Positions 46,963-59,137 of a DNA stretch of 64,000 nucleotides are shown one piece after another. A model generated the notes under the pieces. The model did no database searches. It was not told the DNA's origin and worked only from the letters and a program-made list of their open reading frames with translations. Origin of the DNA: Euryodendron excelsum. Its lineage: Eukaryota; Streptophyta; Magnoliopsida; Ericales; Pentaphylacaceae. The stretch covers positions 34,606,001-34,670,000 of the forward strand of contig CM065397.1 in assembly GCA_033060915.1 (NCBI GenBank), written 5' to 3'. Position numbers and translations under genes: made by a program. Position 1 is the stretch's first letter; the number at the start of each line of letters is the position of its first letter.

Positions 46963-49310
46963 TTTGCTTATGAAATATGGAAAACAAAAAAAGAAGGATC
47001 CCATGTTGACAGTGGGGCAATCGAAGGGACCGAAGTTGAAGAGTTTTGGAGAGTAAGTTATCTCAAACTGACATTTCATCTAGTGGAATGGTACTCCTCT
47101 AGGAAGGTTCAAGGTTGATGTTTGAAAACTAATTCTTCTTGAACTGACATTCCGTTTAGCGGAATGCTGCTCCTATAGGGAGGTTCAAGATTGATGTCTC
47201 GAAACTAATTCTTCCTGAACTGACTCTCCGTCTAGCAGAATGCTGCTATTCTAGGGAGGTTCAAGGATGATATCTGCTTTTGAAGGAGAAAGCTTGGAAA
47301 CCCAATCTATTTTTTATAGAAAAAGCTCGAAAACCTAATCTGCTTTTTCGAAGGAAGCTCGGAAACTCAATCTACTTTTTTGGAGGAAGCTCTAAAACCT
47401 AATCTACTTTCTCGGAGTAAGCTCGAAAACCCAATATACGTTTGATGGAAAAAGCTCGAAAACCTAATCTGCTTTTCCAGAGGAAGCTTTGAAACCCAAT
47501 TTACTTTTTTGATGGAAGCTCGAAAACCCAATTTGTATTTTCAGAGGAAGCTTAGAAACCCAAATTTGCTTTTTCAGAGGACGCTCAGAAATCCAATCTA
47601 TTTTTTTGAAGAAAGTTGGAAACCCAATCTACTTTTTACGAAGAAAGCTTGGAAATCCAATCTACTTTTTCAGAGAAAGCTTGAAAACCCAATCTGATTT
47701 TTTCGAAGAAAGCTCAAAAACCCAATCTACTTTATTTAAAGGAAGCTCTGAAACCCAAAATGCTTTTTCAGAGGAAGCTCTGAAACCCAATCTGCTTTTT
47801 TAGAGAAAGCTCGAAAACTTAAGCCGCTTTTTTGGAGGAAGCTCTAAAACCCAATCTGTTTTTTTAGAGGAAGCTTGAAAACTCAATCTTCTTTTTCAGA
47901 GGAAGCTAAAAAACGGGAACCTGCTTTTTCAAAGGAAGCTTAGAAACTCAATCTGCTTTTTCGAAGAAAGCTCAAAAACCCAATTTACTTTGTACGAAAA
48001 AGCTCAAAAATCTAATCTTCTTTTTCAGAGGAAGCTCGAAAACCCAATCCGATTTTTTGAAAGAAGCTCTAAAACCCAATCTGCTTTTTCGGTGGAAGCT
48101 CTCAAACCCAATCTACTTTTTCAGAGGAAGCTCGAAAACCCAATCTACTTTTTTGAAGGAAGCTCAAAAACCCAATCTACTTTTTTGGAGGAAGCCCGAA
48201 ACCCGAGAATTTTGGAAAGCTAGGCCTTATGAGGCGAAAGCTTGGCTTTGGAGGGATCTTCCTACAGTTCTTTTCTCTGGAACATTGGAGAAGAAGACGT
48301 TTATAGCTTCTTGGATTGAGATTTCTAGAGATCGAAATACTCGGTATTTGCTTGATTATCGAGTTTTGCTTTTGCCAAGATTCTTGCTGACGTAGCTTCT
48401 GAGGGGTTATGCTCCTTTGACTTTGAGCATTGCGAGCTTGTTTCTCGAGGGGTTGAGGTTTCTTTTGAAAAGTTTAAGGGATCTAAAAGGTCAAACACAT
48501 TTGGCCTGTTTTTCTTGAATTTGATCAAGCAATTTGAATTGAATGGGAGGTGTAGGGTGTGGTATTGTCTCAGTTTTCATGATTTGCAAAGGTTGAATCA
48601 GGCTTTCCAAAATTGATTAGGGAGGTCGAGGGTGGGATGTCACTTCAATCTTCATTGTTTGAAAAGGGTCGGATTAAGCTATTTAAAGTTTTCATAAGAA
48701 GTTAGAATGATGTATGTTATACCCATGAATGGATACACAGATTAGACAGGAATATAAATAGATGAATGTACAGGTTTACACATGGATTGAAATGAATGTA
48801 TGTTATAATGAATGCACAAGCTTATGCATAAATGGAATTGAATGCATGTCATACTTTTTTATGAATGTATGAACAAATATAGTTTGTATGGGAAATAAAA
48901 TGAATGCATGTCATGCTGGTTGATACAGGTATGGAAATGAGTACACAGATTTTATACATGACATGGAATTTAATGCATGTCATACTTTTTATGAATGCAT
49001 GAACAGATATGGTTTATATGGAAATTGAAATGAATGCATGTCATACTTTTTTATGATTACACAGTTTATACAAGAAATGAAATTGAGTGCATAGGTTTTA
49101 TACATGGAATGAGATTTAATGCACGTTATATTTTTTTATGAATGCATGAACAGGTAAAGTTTATACTAGAATTAAAATGAATGCATGTCATATTTTTTTA
49201 TGAATGCATAGGTTTATATAGGAAATTGAATGCATGTCATACTTTTTGATAAATGCACAGGTTTATTTAGGAACGGAGTTGAATGTATGTCAATCTTTTT
49301 GATGAATGCA
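46963..49310 (-). other. 3' internal region of element C with three repeat tracts
   Basis: Non-coding. 47055-47275 has three ~75-bp units (CTGACATTCCGT, GGAATGCTGCTCCTATAGGGAG). 47280-48215 has nearly thirty ~32-bp units of GAAGCTCGAAAACCCAATCT and ACTTTTTCGGAG. 48240-48700 is unique-looking. 48700-49310 has ~60-bp units of GAATGCATGTCATACTTTTT and ATGAATGCATGAACAG. Short frames across the repeats are not genes. The last tract is interrupted by solo LTR D. Confidence 0.7.
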
Positions 49311-52300
49311 TGTCGCGCCCAGATTTCTCACACTCGAGGAATACACACACAAGTGGAAAAAACATTGTACTCTCTCGTTAGAACTCACCCTCCTAGAAGA
49401 ATGAGTGCGACTAGGTTTGAATTGAAAATTGATTCGAATAAAGGCTTTTGGAAAACGCTTTGAGTCGCTACCTAACTTGATTAAGGTGAGTTAGGTCACC
49501 TAAAAACTAAGCATAATCCGAAAACTACACTTAGGGTTTGGAAAATGATTTTGAAAATATCTCCTTAAGAGAGGGTTTTTAAGAAAATAGGCTGTTTGGC
49601 AACCTTTAGAAAATACGTAAGCACTTTTTTTAAACTAACTCCATTTTGGTCTTTCAAAAACCGTGATCTAGGTTCAGAGGTTGGTTACGTGTAGGGAAGA
49701 TGCACTAAGCCATCACCCTACCCCGCCCTTTCGGTACCTACATATCAATCTACCCTAGATTCACCTATGAGAGTCTTCAACTAATTATTGTTCAATCCTA
49801 TCCACTTTAGAAAGGAATTTTTGAAAAGAAACTAACATGATGTATGATATGTAAGTGCAAGAAAAGAGAGTTGAAAAATAGATTTGGAAAGAAATTAATT
49901 TGATTTGAAAAGGAAGAGATAGAAGTTTGAATTTGGAAAGAAGGTTTTGGAAATTGAAATTGAAGATTGAAAATAGAAATAGACCATGGAATTTGAAACT
50001 TGAAGAAAATTGTAGGATTGGAGATCGGAAAGAAGTTGTAGAAATAGAATTTGAAAAATGTTGTGGAATTCGAGATTTTGAAAAAGGTTGTGGAAATAAG
50101 AATTCGAAAAATGGGGTGACTGCACCCATGAGGGTTGCCTACATATCCTTTTGGATGAATCAGATCAGTCGTAGTTCGGACAAGAGTCCGATTGAAAGTA
50201 GAAGAGTTGATTTAGAAAAGAGTTGAAATTGGAATTTGGATTGGAATTGAAAAAGTAGGGGAATTTGGACTTTGATTAGAAGATTTGAAAATATTGGTTT
50301 TGAAAGACATGGTTTTAGGAAACCTAGACTTAGGAACTTAGAAAAGAAAAATCAGATTTGACTTGGAAAGATTTTAGAAGAGAATTGACTTGAATAATGG
50401 ACTTAGAAGATTAGGAAACTTAGAATTAGGAAAACTTTGAATTATGAAAGTTTCAATTTAGGAAAATTTTAGGTTTAGGAAAGTTTTCGCATTAGGAAAG
50501 TTTCAACTTAAGAAAGTTTTGGAATTAGGAAAGTTTTGGAATCAAGAAAGTTTTATTTTAAGAAAGGTTTTGACTTAGGAAAGTTTTTGAAATAGGAAAA
50601 TTTTGAATTTGGAATATTTTGAAAAAGGGAAGTTTTGAAGGTAAGAAAGCTTTGAGTTTAGAAAATTTTAGATTTGGGAAGATTTGAAGTTTAGTAAAGT
50701 TTAGAATTTAAGAAAGATTTGGGTTTAGAAAGTCTTAACTTAAGAAAGTTTTGAATTTGGAAGGATTTGGAATTTAGAAAGATTTGAAACTTAGAAACTT
50801 TAAGATTTAGAAAGTTTTAGAATTTGAATTTTAGAAAATCTTGAGATTAGGAAAGGTTTGAATTTAAGAGAGATTTGAAAACCTAGATTTGCAAAGTTTA
50901 AGATTTGAAAAGGGGTAAAATTAGGAAAGATTTGAAAATTGAAATTTAGAATTTAGGAAAAAATTTTTTGTTCAAGTTTTAGAAACTTAAGATTTAGGAA
51001 AGTAGAAGATTTAAAAGGAGTTGAATTAGGAAAGATTTGGATTAGGAAGGGATTGGATTTTGTTTCTAAAAGAGAAAATTTGATTTTATTTCCAAAAAAG
51101 GAGGATTGGATCTAGTTTCCTAAACGGGAGATTGGATTTGGTGCCCTAAATGGAAGATTGGATTTGGCATGGATTTAGGAAGGGAAGTTTTTAGAAACCC
51201 TAGATTTGGAAAACTATAGTTTTGACGTAGAAAATAGGTTTTGGAAATATGTATAGTTTTGATGTAGAAAACAAGAGGTTTTGGAAACCTAGGTTTTAAG
51301 GCAAGATTGAAAATCATGTTTTTGGAAAGAAAATTAGGGTTTCCTAATTGTTGGCTCTAGGGTTTGACTTGGACTCTAAGGAAAGAGTTTTTGGAAAGTG
51401 AGCTTTTGAAAAGAAGATTTTGAGAAGGAAATCCTAGGAAGGAATTTCTAGAAGATGAGTTTTGAAGAGAGAGTTTTTGGAAAGATTTTTAGAAGGAGAT
51501 TATTGGAAAGAGTTTTTAGGAAAGAGATTTAGGGAGCGTTTTTAGAAAGTGGATTTTGAGGAGAGTGTTTTGGAAAGGAGTTTAAAAAGGAATTTTAAAA
51601 AATAGATTTTTGGAGGGAGTATTTGGAAAACAATTTTGAGAGGAAAAGTTTTTGGAAAGCATGTTTAAAGAGAGATTTTTGAAAATAGAGTTTTTTGGAA
51701 AATATGAAAACGTCTCACTTTCCTAAAACGATCCCAACCATAAGAAGGCTAGAACCACTTTAAGAAAGTGATTTTGAGAACAACAAGGAGTTGAAAATAT
51801 GAACCATATTAGTCACTTTAAATAGAGCACTTTCCTAAAGCAACCATCGCCATGGAAAGGCTAGAATCATCCTAGGATTGTGATTTTGAAAACAAGCTTC
51901 AAAAAAGGAGATTTTGATGCAATTTTGAAAACAAGTTTGAAAACGATTTTGAAAACGACTTTTGGAAGAATGCAAGAATCATGATATGCACAACGCAAAT
52001 TTGGGGTCGTAAACATACAAGGTTAAGGCTTCACCACATAATCAAGGGGGCCGAACCCACGTAGTCTCCGATTAGACTAAAAGAAAGCCCCGGACATGGT
52101 GACCCTCCAATAGTCCTATCTTACACATGGACTGGGAATCCCCTTGTTTTAAGTATGCAAAGGGGGGGGGGGGGGGAAGAGATGGGGGATTAAAATAGAG
52201 AAAACCCAAGTGGGTTAGGAGAGAGAAGAAAGAGGGGGAAGTGCAGAAACTTAAAAAGAAAGCCTACCTTGTCTTGTTTATTTCACTTCGCTTTACGCGC

Positions 52301-52591
52301 CTTGCTCTTCTTGCTTTTTCTTCGGTCTTTGCTTCAGTCTTCGAGAGTTTTGTCTTGGTCTTTGAGAGCTTCGAGTTGCAGCAATCCAAGTCTTCAATGG
52401 AGGGTTGGAGGCCAGTGTATAAGTGTGTCGGGGTGTGTATGAGTGTATAGGAGGCTAGAGTTTGTGTATAGTGGCTAGGGTTTGGAAAATCTAGAGAAAC
52501 TAGGGTTTTGGGAGGCTACGAGCTCTGTATATCAAATATTAGGATTTTTAGAGTGAGTTTGCGGACCCCTTTCATGCTGGAAGAGGCTCTG

Positions 52592-52599
52592 TATTTATA
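52592..52599 (-). promoter_or_regulatory. TATA box of LTR D
   Basis: TATAAATA on the minus strand in ATCTCTATAAATACAGAGCC, matching LTR A. The donor-like AAG|GTAGGC follows at 52267, about 325 nt downstream. Confidence 0.7.
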
Positions 52600-53879
52600 G
52601 AGATGAGATAAACCTAGCACCTGTTGTAGTGGCACCAGGGCAAAATTCCTCTTGGCGCCACTAAGACTAGCGGCAGGCCATTTCTTGGCTTGTAGTGGTG
52701 CCAACCAGTTAGGAAAGTTTGTTAAGTCGGCAAGCAACATATCTTAGGAATATTTGGGCGCTTGTACTAGTGACTACCATGCAATTTTTAGCCTAGCTTC
52801 ACTAGGAGTGACTCCAGAAAGTTCAGGAATGTTTTAAGGGACTGAGATTGGCCCGAAAGGCCAGGAAAAGGGCAGGAACACTTAGAATAGTATTCCGGAG
52901 GTATTTGACTTGAAAAATGAAGATGATGTGTCGGAATGATTGACCGGGCCATTAGGGGCAAAACGATCAATCAGGCTGGAAAGCTGCCAAGACGGACCCT
53001 GAATGTCCTGGAAAAAGACTGAAATATGGAAACATTATTTAGGATATTTCCAAAGGTTGCTGGTTTGATACCCAGAGCCGGTGTGATTGGAAAAGGTGAC
53101 CGGCTCACCAGGGGCAAAACGGTCATTTTGCACCGAGTTCGCTGGAAGTGACTCGGAATGATCTGGAAAGATAAAGAAAGGTTAAGAATACTATAGGAAG
53201 CATTCTCGGGAGGTTACCAGTTTGATACCCAAAATCGGCGTGGTTCCCGGGGCATTCGAATGCCTACGGGCAAAATGGTCATCTTGGCCGAAAAGTCTCG
53301 GAATTGGCCCGAAACTGATTAGAAGGCACCTAATCATGCCGGATTGCCTTTAAGGCAATCTTGGAAGATTGGACTTATCATTCTGAGGATTCAAATGTGT
53401 TCTCGAGAAACATGCCAAAAAATGGCCCTAGGGGCAGTTTGGTCATTTTTCACCGAAGCGGGCTAGCAAGCACTGGTGTTGACCTCGGTGTTAAGTGTTT
53501 CCGCCACTGTGATGGTGGTTGCGTGATATAGGGGTTTGTTGGTAATTCCCTATATCGAACTATTTGCGAGTATTTCCGCTACTCTGACGGTTGCGATGTT
53601 TGCAAGTATTTTCGCTACTCTGATGGTTCGCGATCATTCTCGAGACTGCCTGATCTCGGGAAGCTGCTAAAGGGACTTAGCGCCTGAGAAACAACTTTCT
53701 CGAAAGGCGTGCTTAAACGAATATTTCTGCATTGGCGGGCTACTAAGCGCCAAAGGTGGACCGTTCTACCATCTAGGGGACTTGGGGTCTCGTCCTGGTA
53801 GACAGGTTTAAAGGGACTTACCGTTTCGAAGTGATTTTTTTTAGAAAACGTGTTGGACCATCTCGAGGAATCAACTGTC

Positions 53880-54320
53880 CCGAGAGAGGAATTGGAATTG
53901 GAATTAGACTTGGAAAGGGGTCTTACCGTCTTCGGAAAGACGTGCCTAATTTGGGATTGGAAAGGAGACTTACCGTCTTTGGAAAGACGTGCCTAATTTG
54001 GGATTGGAAAGGGGACTTACCATCTTCGGAAAGACGTGCCTAAATGGAATTTCAAAGGGGACTTACCGTCTTCGAAAAGACGTGCCTAATTTGGAGTTGG
54101 AAAGGGGACTTATAGTCTTCAAAAAGATGCGCATAAATGGAATTTAAAAGGGGACTTACCGTCTTTGAAAAGACGTGCTTGATAGAATTTTAAAAAAAGG
54201 GACTTACCGTCTTCGAAAAGACGTGCTTGAATGGAATTTGAAAGGGGACTTACCGTCTTCGAAAACACGTGCCCAATTTGGAATTGGAAAGAGGACTAAC
54301 CGTCTTCGAAAATATATGCC
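53880..54320 (-). repeat. short 64-bp-type minisatellite in LTR D
   Basis: About seven degenerate units with ACTTACCGTCTTCGAAAAGA and CGTGCCTAATTTGG, the complement of the LTR A minisatellite words. No higher-order duplication is visible here. Confidence 0.8.
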
Positions 54321-54517
54321 TAATTTGGAATTAGAATAGGCGATGCCCCCAGGAGCACTTTGGTCATTTTGCCTCCATTTAGGCCCAGTGGCGCCTGCAA
54401 AGCGATGAATTGACGGGATTAGACTTAGAAATTTGGATTGAAATATGCCCACAATGACTTGAACACAAGTCTAGACAAAGTGGGGACCACTAAGCGGTCA
54501 AGAATGGGGTGCTTACA

Positions 54518-55244
54518 ATGCACATGTTTGATATATAGATGGAAAAGGACGTATGTCTGGGGGGTTGCCCTAGGGTTCATGTTTAGTTATGAGCATTATA
54601 TCTCAAGATCAAGCAGTCTTTCAAACTTCTGTTCTTCTCTTAGGGTTCCTTTTTCTAGCTCTGCCCTTTTCCTACTAGGATATGATAGCACTTGCACCAT
54701 TTTTAGAGATTTAAACTATTGACTCTCTCATTTTTTTTTCTTTTTTCTATCTCGTGAAAGGAAAAACTCTCTTAGGTGGGCCCCTCAGTTCTTTTCTAGG
54801 AATTTCTTTTAGAATTTGGTGATGGCGAACATCTCCTCTTTGCAAAGCAATAGGTAGCTTCCCTCCTTAGTCTAAGAAGACTTTGAAAGCTTTTTAAAAG
54901 TGTAGGAAAGCCCAAATTTTTTTTTTTTTTGTAAAACTGTTAAACTTTTCAAATTATAAGAACCCTGTAAAGACATGACCAATTAATGTAGGACAAATAT
55001 AGATTCATGAATATCAAAATGCAGCTTAGCTTGAAAAGATCAACATCAAATATGCACGAAACCACACAAAACAAGCATAATTTGTTGTGAGATGATCAAA
55101 ACCATATTAGTGACGATGTAGTGGTGTAAGCATGAACTTCACAGAGACTAATGAGAATATAGACCTTGGGCGTGATCTAGGATGGCATACCATGTCTAAT
55201 AGCTTGTGGATTGACATACCTAGAAGTCAAACCTGTCTCATCTT
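54518..55244 (-). other. internal DNA of element C between solo LTRs D and E
   Basis: About 730 bp with no gene or recognisable domain, a poly(T) run near 54918-54931 and a T/C-rich patch near 54727-54750. It begins with the right copy of the LTR D target duplication and ends with the left copy of the LTR E duplication, so it is original element C sequence. Confidence 0.6.
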
Positions 55245-56884
55245 TGTCGCACCCCGGTGTTTGGGTGTCCAAGGTCCTTTCAGCTCGGGAACCCTAAAGC
55301 ACGTAACTCTGTCACTAGAACTCGTCCTCCTAGAAGGACAAGTGCGACTAGGTTTGAAAATTGGTTTGACTAAGGGCTTTTCAAAAAAATAGAAGTAGCC
55401 ACCTAACTTGATTAAGGTGAGTTAGGGCACCTAAAACTAAGTGTTAATCCGAAGATTAAATTTAGGGTTTTTTGGAAAAGGTTTTCAAAACTCCCTCAAG
55501 AGAGGGTTTTTAAGGAAATAGGTTGTTTGGCAACCTTTGAAAAGATTTAAGCCCTTTTGGAAAATAACTCCATTTTGGTCATTTGAAATAGAAATCTATG
55601 GTTCGGGGGTTGGTTACGTGTGGGGAAGATATCCTAAGATCATCACCCTACCTCGTCCTTTCGGTACCTACATGTCTAATCACCCTTTGTTCACTCACTA
55701 GAATAACCGGTTACCATTGTCCATTTAATATCTACTTTAGAATTTTGAAAATGGGGTTTAGTCATCACTTTCGGATGGATGCATGATGCAAGTTTTTGGA
55801 AGAAGTTTGAAAATAATAAGGGTTTTGAAAGAGTTTGGAATAGGAACTTTGAATTGATTAGAATTTTTTTAAAAGGGATTTGAGTTGGAATAAAAGTTAT
55901 GACCGCACCATTTTAGGTTGCCTACATATCTCATTTGGCGAGAATCAGGTCATTCGTAATTCGGGCAAGAGCCCGATGAAAAATAGGCACATTAGGGCCT
56001 TTGGAAGGTTTGAAGATACTTTGGGGTCTTTGGAAAAGTTTAAGACGCTTTGAGGTTTTTGGAAGTTGAAGACTCTTTGTAGTTTTGGAAATGTTTAAGA
56101 CACTTTGAGGTCTTTGGAAGTTAAAGACTCTTTGTGGTCTTGGAAGTTTTGACTTGAAATTGGATTGTGGCATGTTTTGAAAATGTTTTTGGATTAACTT
56201 GAGGGAGTTTTGGAAAAATGCTTTGGCATGACTCAAGAGAACTTGAAAGTTTTTTTGAAATCTTGTTTTGAAAACCTTGGAGGCATGATTTTAAAATGTT
56301 TTGATGAATTAGTTTTTGAAAATGGTTTTTGGAAATGGCTAAGGGTTTGAAATCCTAATATGGACAACCTTAGGGGTTGTTCTTTGATTTATCACTTGTC
56401 TTTGGAATCCCTAACCATGAGGGGGCTAGGGACACCTTAGGTTTGTGACCTTTTGAGAACATTTTTGGAAACGCCTTGAAGATGGAGCGTAAGGACATTT
56501 GAAGAATTTATGTAGTTGGTTTTTTTTTTTTTTAAATCAAGAGAGTGGGAGGTTTTGAAAAAGTGGGTCATGAGAATGGTTTAAAATTGAGTGATCATTT
56601 AGAAAAGGGTTCAAGAGTTGGAACCTTGAAGTTTATTAACCTAGATTGGGTTGGCTTAGGGTTAGAGGTGACCTAAGGTTGACTAACTTGGGTTAGGTTA
56701 ACCTAGGGTTAAGATGACCTATGGTTAACTAACTAAGGTTGGGTTAACCTAAGGTTAAGGTGACCTAGGGTTAACTAACTAGGGTAGGTTTAACCTAAGG
56801 TTAGGATGACTTAGGGTTAACTAACTAGGGTATGGTTAGCCTAAGGTTAGGATGACTTAGGGTTAGGTTAACCTAAGGTGAGTG

Positions 56885-57064
56885 AACTAGGGTCAAGTTA
56901 ACCTAGGGTTGGACAACTAGGGTCAAGTTAACCTATGGCTGGGCAACTAGGGTCAAGTTAACCTAGGGTTGGTCAACTAAGGTCAAGTTAACTTAGGGTT
57001 GGACAACTAGGGTCAAGTTAACCTAGGGTTGGACAACTAGGGTCAAGTTAACCTAGGGTTGGAT
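56885..57064 (-). repeat. 30-bp tandem repeat in U5 of LTR E
   Basis: Six exact-length 30-bp units made of AACTAGGGTCAAGTTAACCT and AGGGTTGGAC, preceded (56640-56880) by looser GGTTAACCTAGGGTTA-type words. A related run in plus orientation is at 33628-33720. Confidence 0.9.
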
Positions 57065-58311
57065 TGGGAAATGGTTTTGAAAGTTGGTTTCATGCACTTT
57101 TAGAAAGGGTTTTGAAAAATAACTTATGTTATGCAAAGGACTTTGGTTCACAACCCTTTTGAAGATCATTTCCATGAAAATTTTGACTTTAGTCAAGAGT
57201 ATGGTTTATGTGGTTGGTAATTGGAGACCATTTCAAGGAAGGTTTCCTCATGGCCATTATAACCATAATCTTGACAAGAGTGTAAGGGGTCCAAAAATCA
57301 ACATGGTGATGACAACTTTTTAAGGCACCATTTTTAATGCAAAGATGGAGAGAATGAGTTTTTGTTAACTATTTTTGAAAAGAGTTTGAAAACCATTTTT
57401 GTAGGAGGCCATTCCATCAAGAGAGGGTTCCTATGACCAAATAAAAGGAAAACCACTCAAGAGAGGGTTCCATGGGGTCATTCCAACCATTACACTTAAA
57501 AGAATGGAAACCTTCAAAATGGGAGAATTGGAAAGCAACCTTTATGCAAGTTGAAATGTCATGATGCCAAGGTGAGAGTTAAGGGGTTACTAGGGGATTT
57601 CCTAAGGCATGATTTCTAAAGTCTCATCCTAAACTTCAAGAGCCAACTCTTGGAACAATTTTTGGAAGAAATATAGAGCTTGAAAATGGCATAAAAATAA
57701 AAGCAATGTAAACATTGTGGAACATGACAATAAGCATAAAATGAAGTCAAGCATACAAAACATGATCAAAATAGTAATATGCAAGGGGTCATGACCACAT
57801 ACAAGGCTTTTAGGCTACACCACATAAACAAGGGGCTCTTAGGCCATACCATCTCAAAGTAGGCTAGCGAGAGATCCACCTACACGGTGGCTCTTACTTG
57901 CTTTTCTCTAGGCATGATCTAAGAGCCCTCTTGGCTCAAGCATGCAAGAATGGGGGGTTGTAGATGGGGGTCAAAATAGAGAATAGCCTAAGTAGGCTAG
58001 GAGGGAGAAGAGAAGAGTGGGGGAAGATACAAATGTAAAAGAGATACCACCTTTTGCCTTCAACACACTTGTGGTCTTCCAAAGATGCTTTGATTCGAGT
58101 TTAAATGACTTCAAGAAGGCTTAAAGGGCTGGTGGGGAGTGTTTGATGGTGTATAAGGCTTTATATGTGAAGTATATAGGCTTGGGGATGGTGGAATCTA
58201 ACCGAAGTGTTGGAGGGATGAAGTGTGTATAGATATTCGCAGTTCTAGAGTGACTTCAGTAGAGCTTCGCATCATAAATCGGAGTTGGAATATGCAAAGG
58301 GGTGGTCTGGT

Positions 58312-58319
58312 ATTTATAA
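58312..58319 (-). promoter_or_regulatory. TATA box of LTR E
   Basis: TATAAATA on the minus strand. The donor-like CAAAAG|GTGGTA follows at 58050, about 262 nt downstream. Confidence 0.7.
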
Positions 58320-58337
58320 AGATTCTAGAACAAGCCT

Positions 58338-58396
58338 GGCGCATGTACTACATGCGCCTGGCCAAAATTTGACCCTGCGCATGTAGGACATACGCA
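58338..58396 (-). promoter_or_regulatory. two 9-3-9 dyads upstream of TATA, LTR E
   Basis: 58338-58358: arms GGCGCATGT/ACATGCGCC, spacer ACT, perfect. 58376-58396: TGCGCATGT/ACATACGCA, spacer AGG, one mismatch and one more flanking pair. They take the place of the GGCGCCACT dyads of LTR A but with different arm sequences. Confidence 0.75.
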
Positions 58397-58700
58397 GGTA
58401 CTGTTCCATTGTCAGAATGACACGTGACACCCCATGTACTGGATAAATCTCGATTGTTGATCGAAAGTTGGTCGATCTGATCAAAATTTGAGCCCATATA
58501 GCACACGCTCCATCACCGAAAAGGTTCGTCTAAACTTTACCTCGATAATTGAGTCAATCGAGAAGGTTTTGGGGGAATCGGTCGCACTCGGGATGTTGTC
58601 CCAGGACTTCCGATGAACTTTCATGTTTTTGAAAAGTTTAAATTGTGTTTGGAAGTAGGGGATATCATCCCAGGAAGCATGCATAAAAGGTCACTTTTGC

Positions 58701-59137
58701 GGAGTGTTTGTGATACGCTCCGAGGGTGTTTGAAAGTAGCCGGTTTCAATTCGTGTGATTGAGGCCTTCGGGAAGCGGTCCTTTCGATTAGACCATACCG
58801 ATGGAAAGTACTCTGAAAGTACTTTAAAGAATTCTCAGATTCACGCATTTCTCAGGTCGTTTGATGGTGCGTTTCAATAAGGGAATTGGGAAAAAATTTA
58901 ACCTTCGCTGAGAGTCTGCGAGACGCTCCAGGGGTTGTCAAAAGTAACTGGGTTTGGGTCATACGATGAAGGGCTTCAGGAAATGATCTATCCAATCAAG
59001 TCGAATTGATGGAAAGATCTATGAACGGGCTTTCAAGAATTTCCTGTTTTATACATTTCTCAAGTCAGTTAACAGTGCGTTATAACCAAGGAATTAGGAG
59101 AAATGACAATTTAAGCGGAGCGTCTGCGAGACGCTCC
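58701..59137 (-). promoter_or_regulatory. three 21-bp dyads in U3 of LTR E
   Basis: 58701-58721: GGAGTGTTT/ATACGCTCC. 58909-58929: TGAGAGTCT/AGACGCTCC. 59117-59137: GGAGCGTCT/AGACGCTCC, spacer GCG, perfect. The starts are exactly 208 bp apart. Homologous to the three dyads of LTR C. Confidence 0.75.

Larger units (their letters stand above)
49311..54517 (-). repeat. solo LTR D inserted in element C
   Basis: A complete 5.2-kb LTR in minus orientation: its end is TGTCGCGCCC at 49311 and its start is GCTTACA at 54517. It is flanked by a perfect 5-bp duplication ATGCA (49306-49310 and 54518-54522). It is the same family as LTR A. U5 is purine-rich on the plus strand; poly(G) at about 52157-52172 mirrors poly(C) in A. 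U3 has the CCGGCTCTGGGTATC modules (53060-53270), decayed dyads (52625-52700) and about seven minisatellite units (53880-54320). No PPT or PBS flanks it, so it is a recombined solo LTR. Confidence 0.9.

Noticed and set aside
47509..48395. Three overlapping frames of 65-112 codons (KPNLLFQRKLENP-type)
   Set aside because: They are products of a 32-bp tandem repeat; the same peptide appears in more than one frame.
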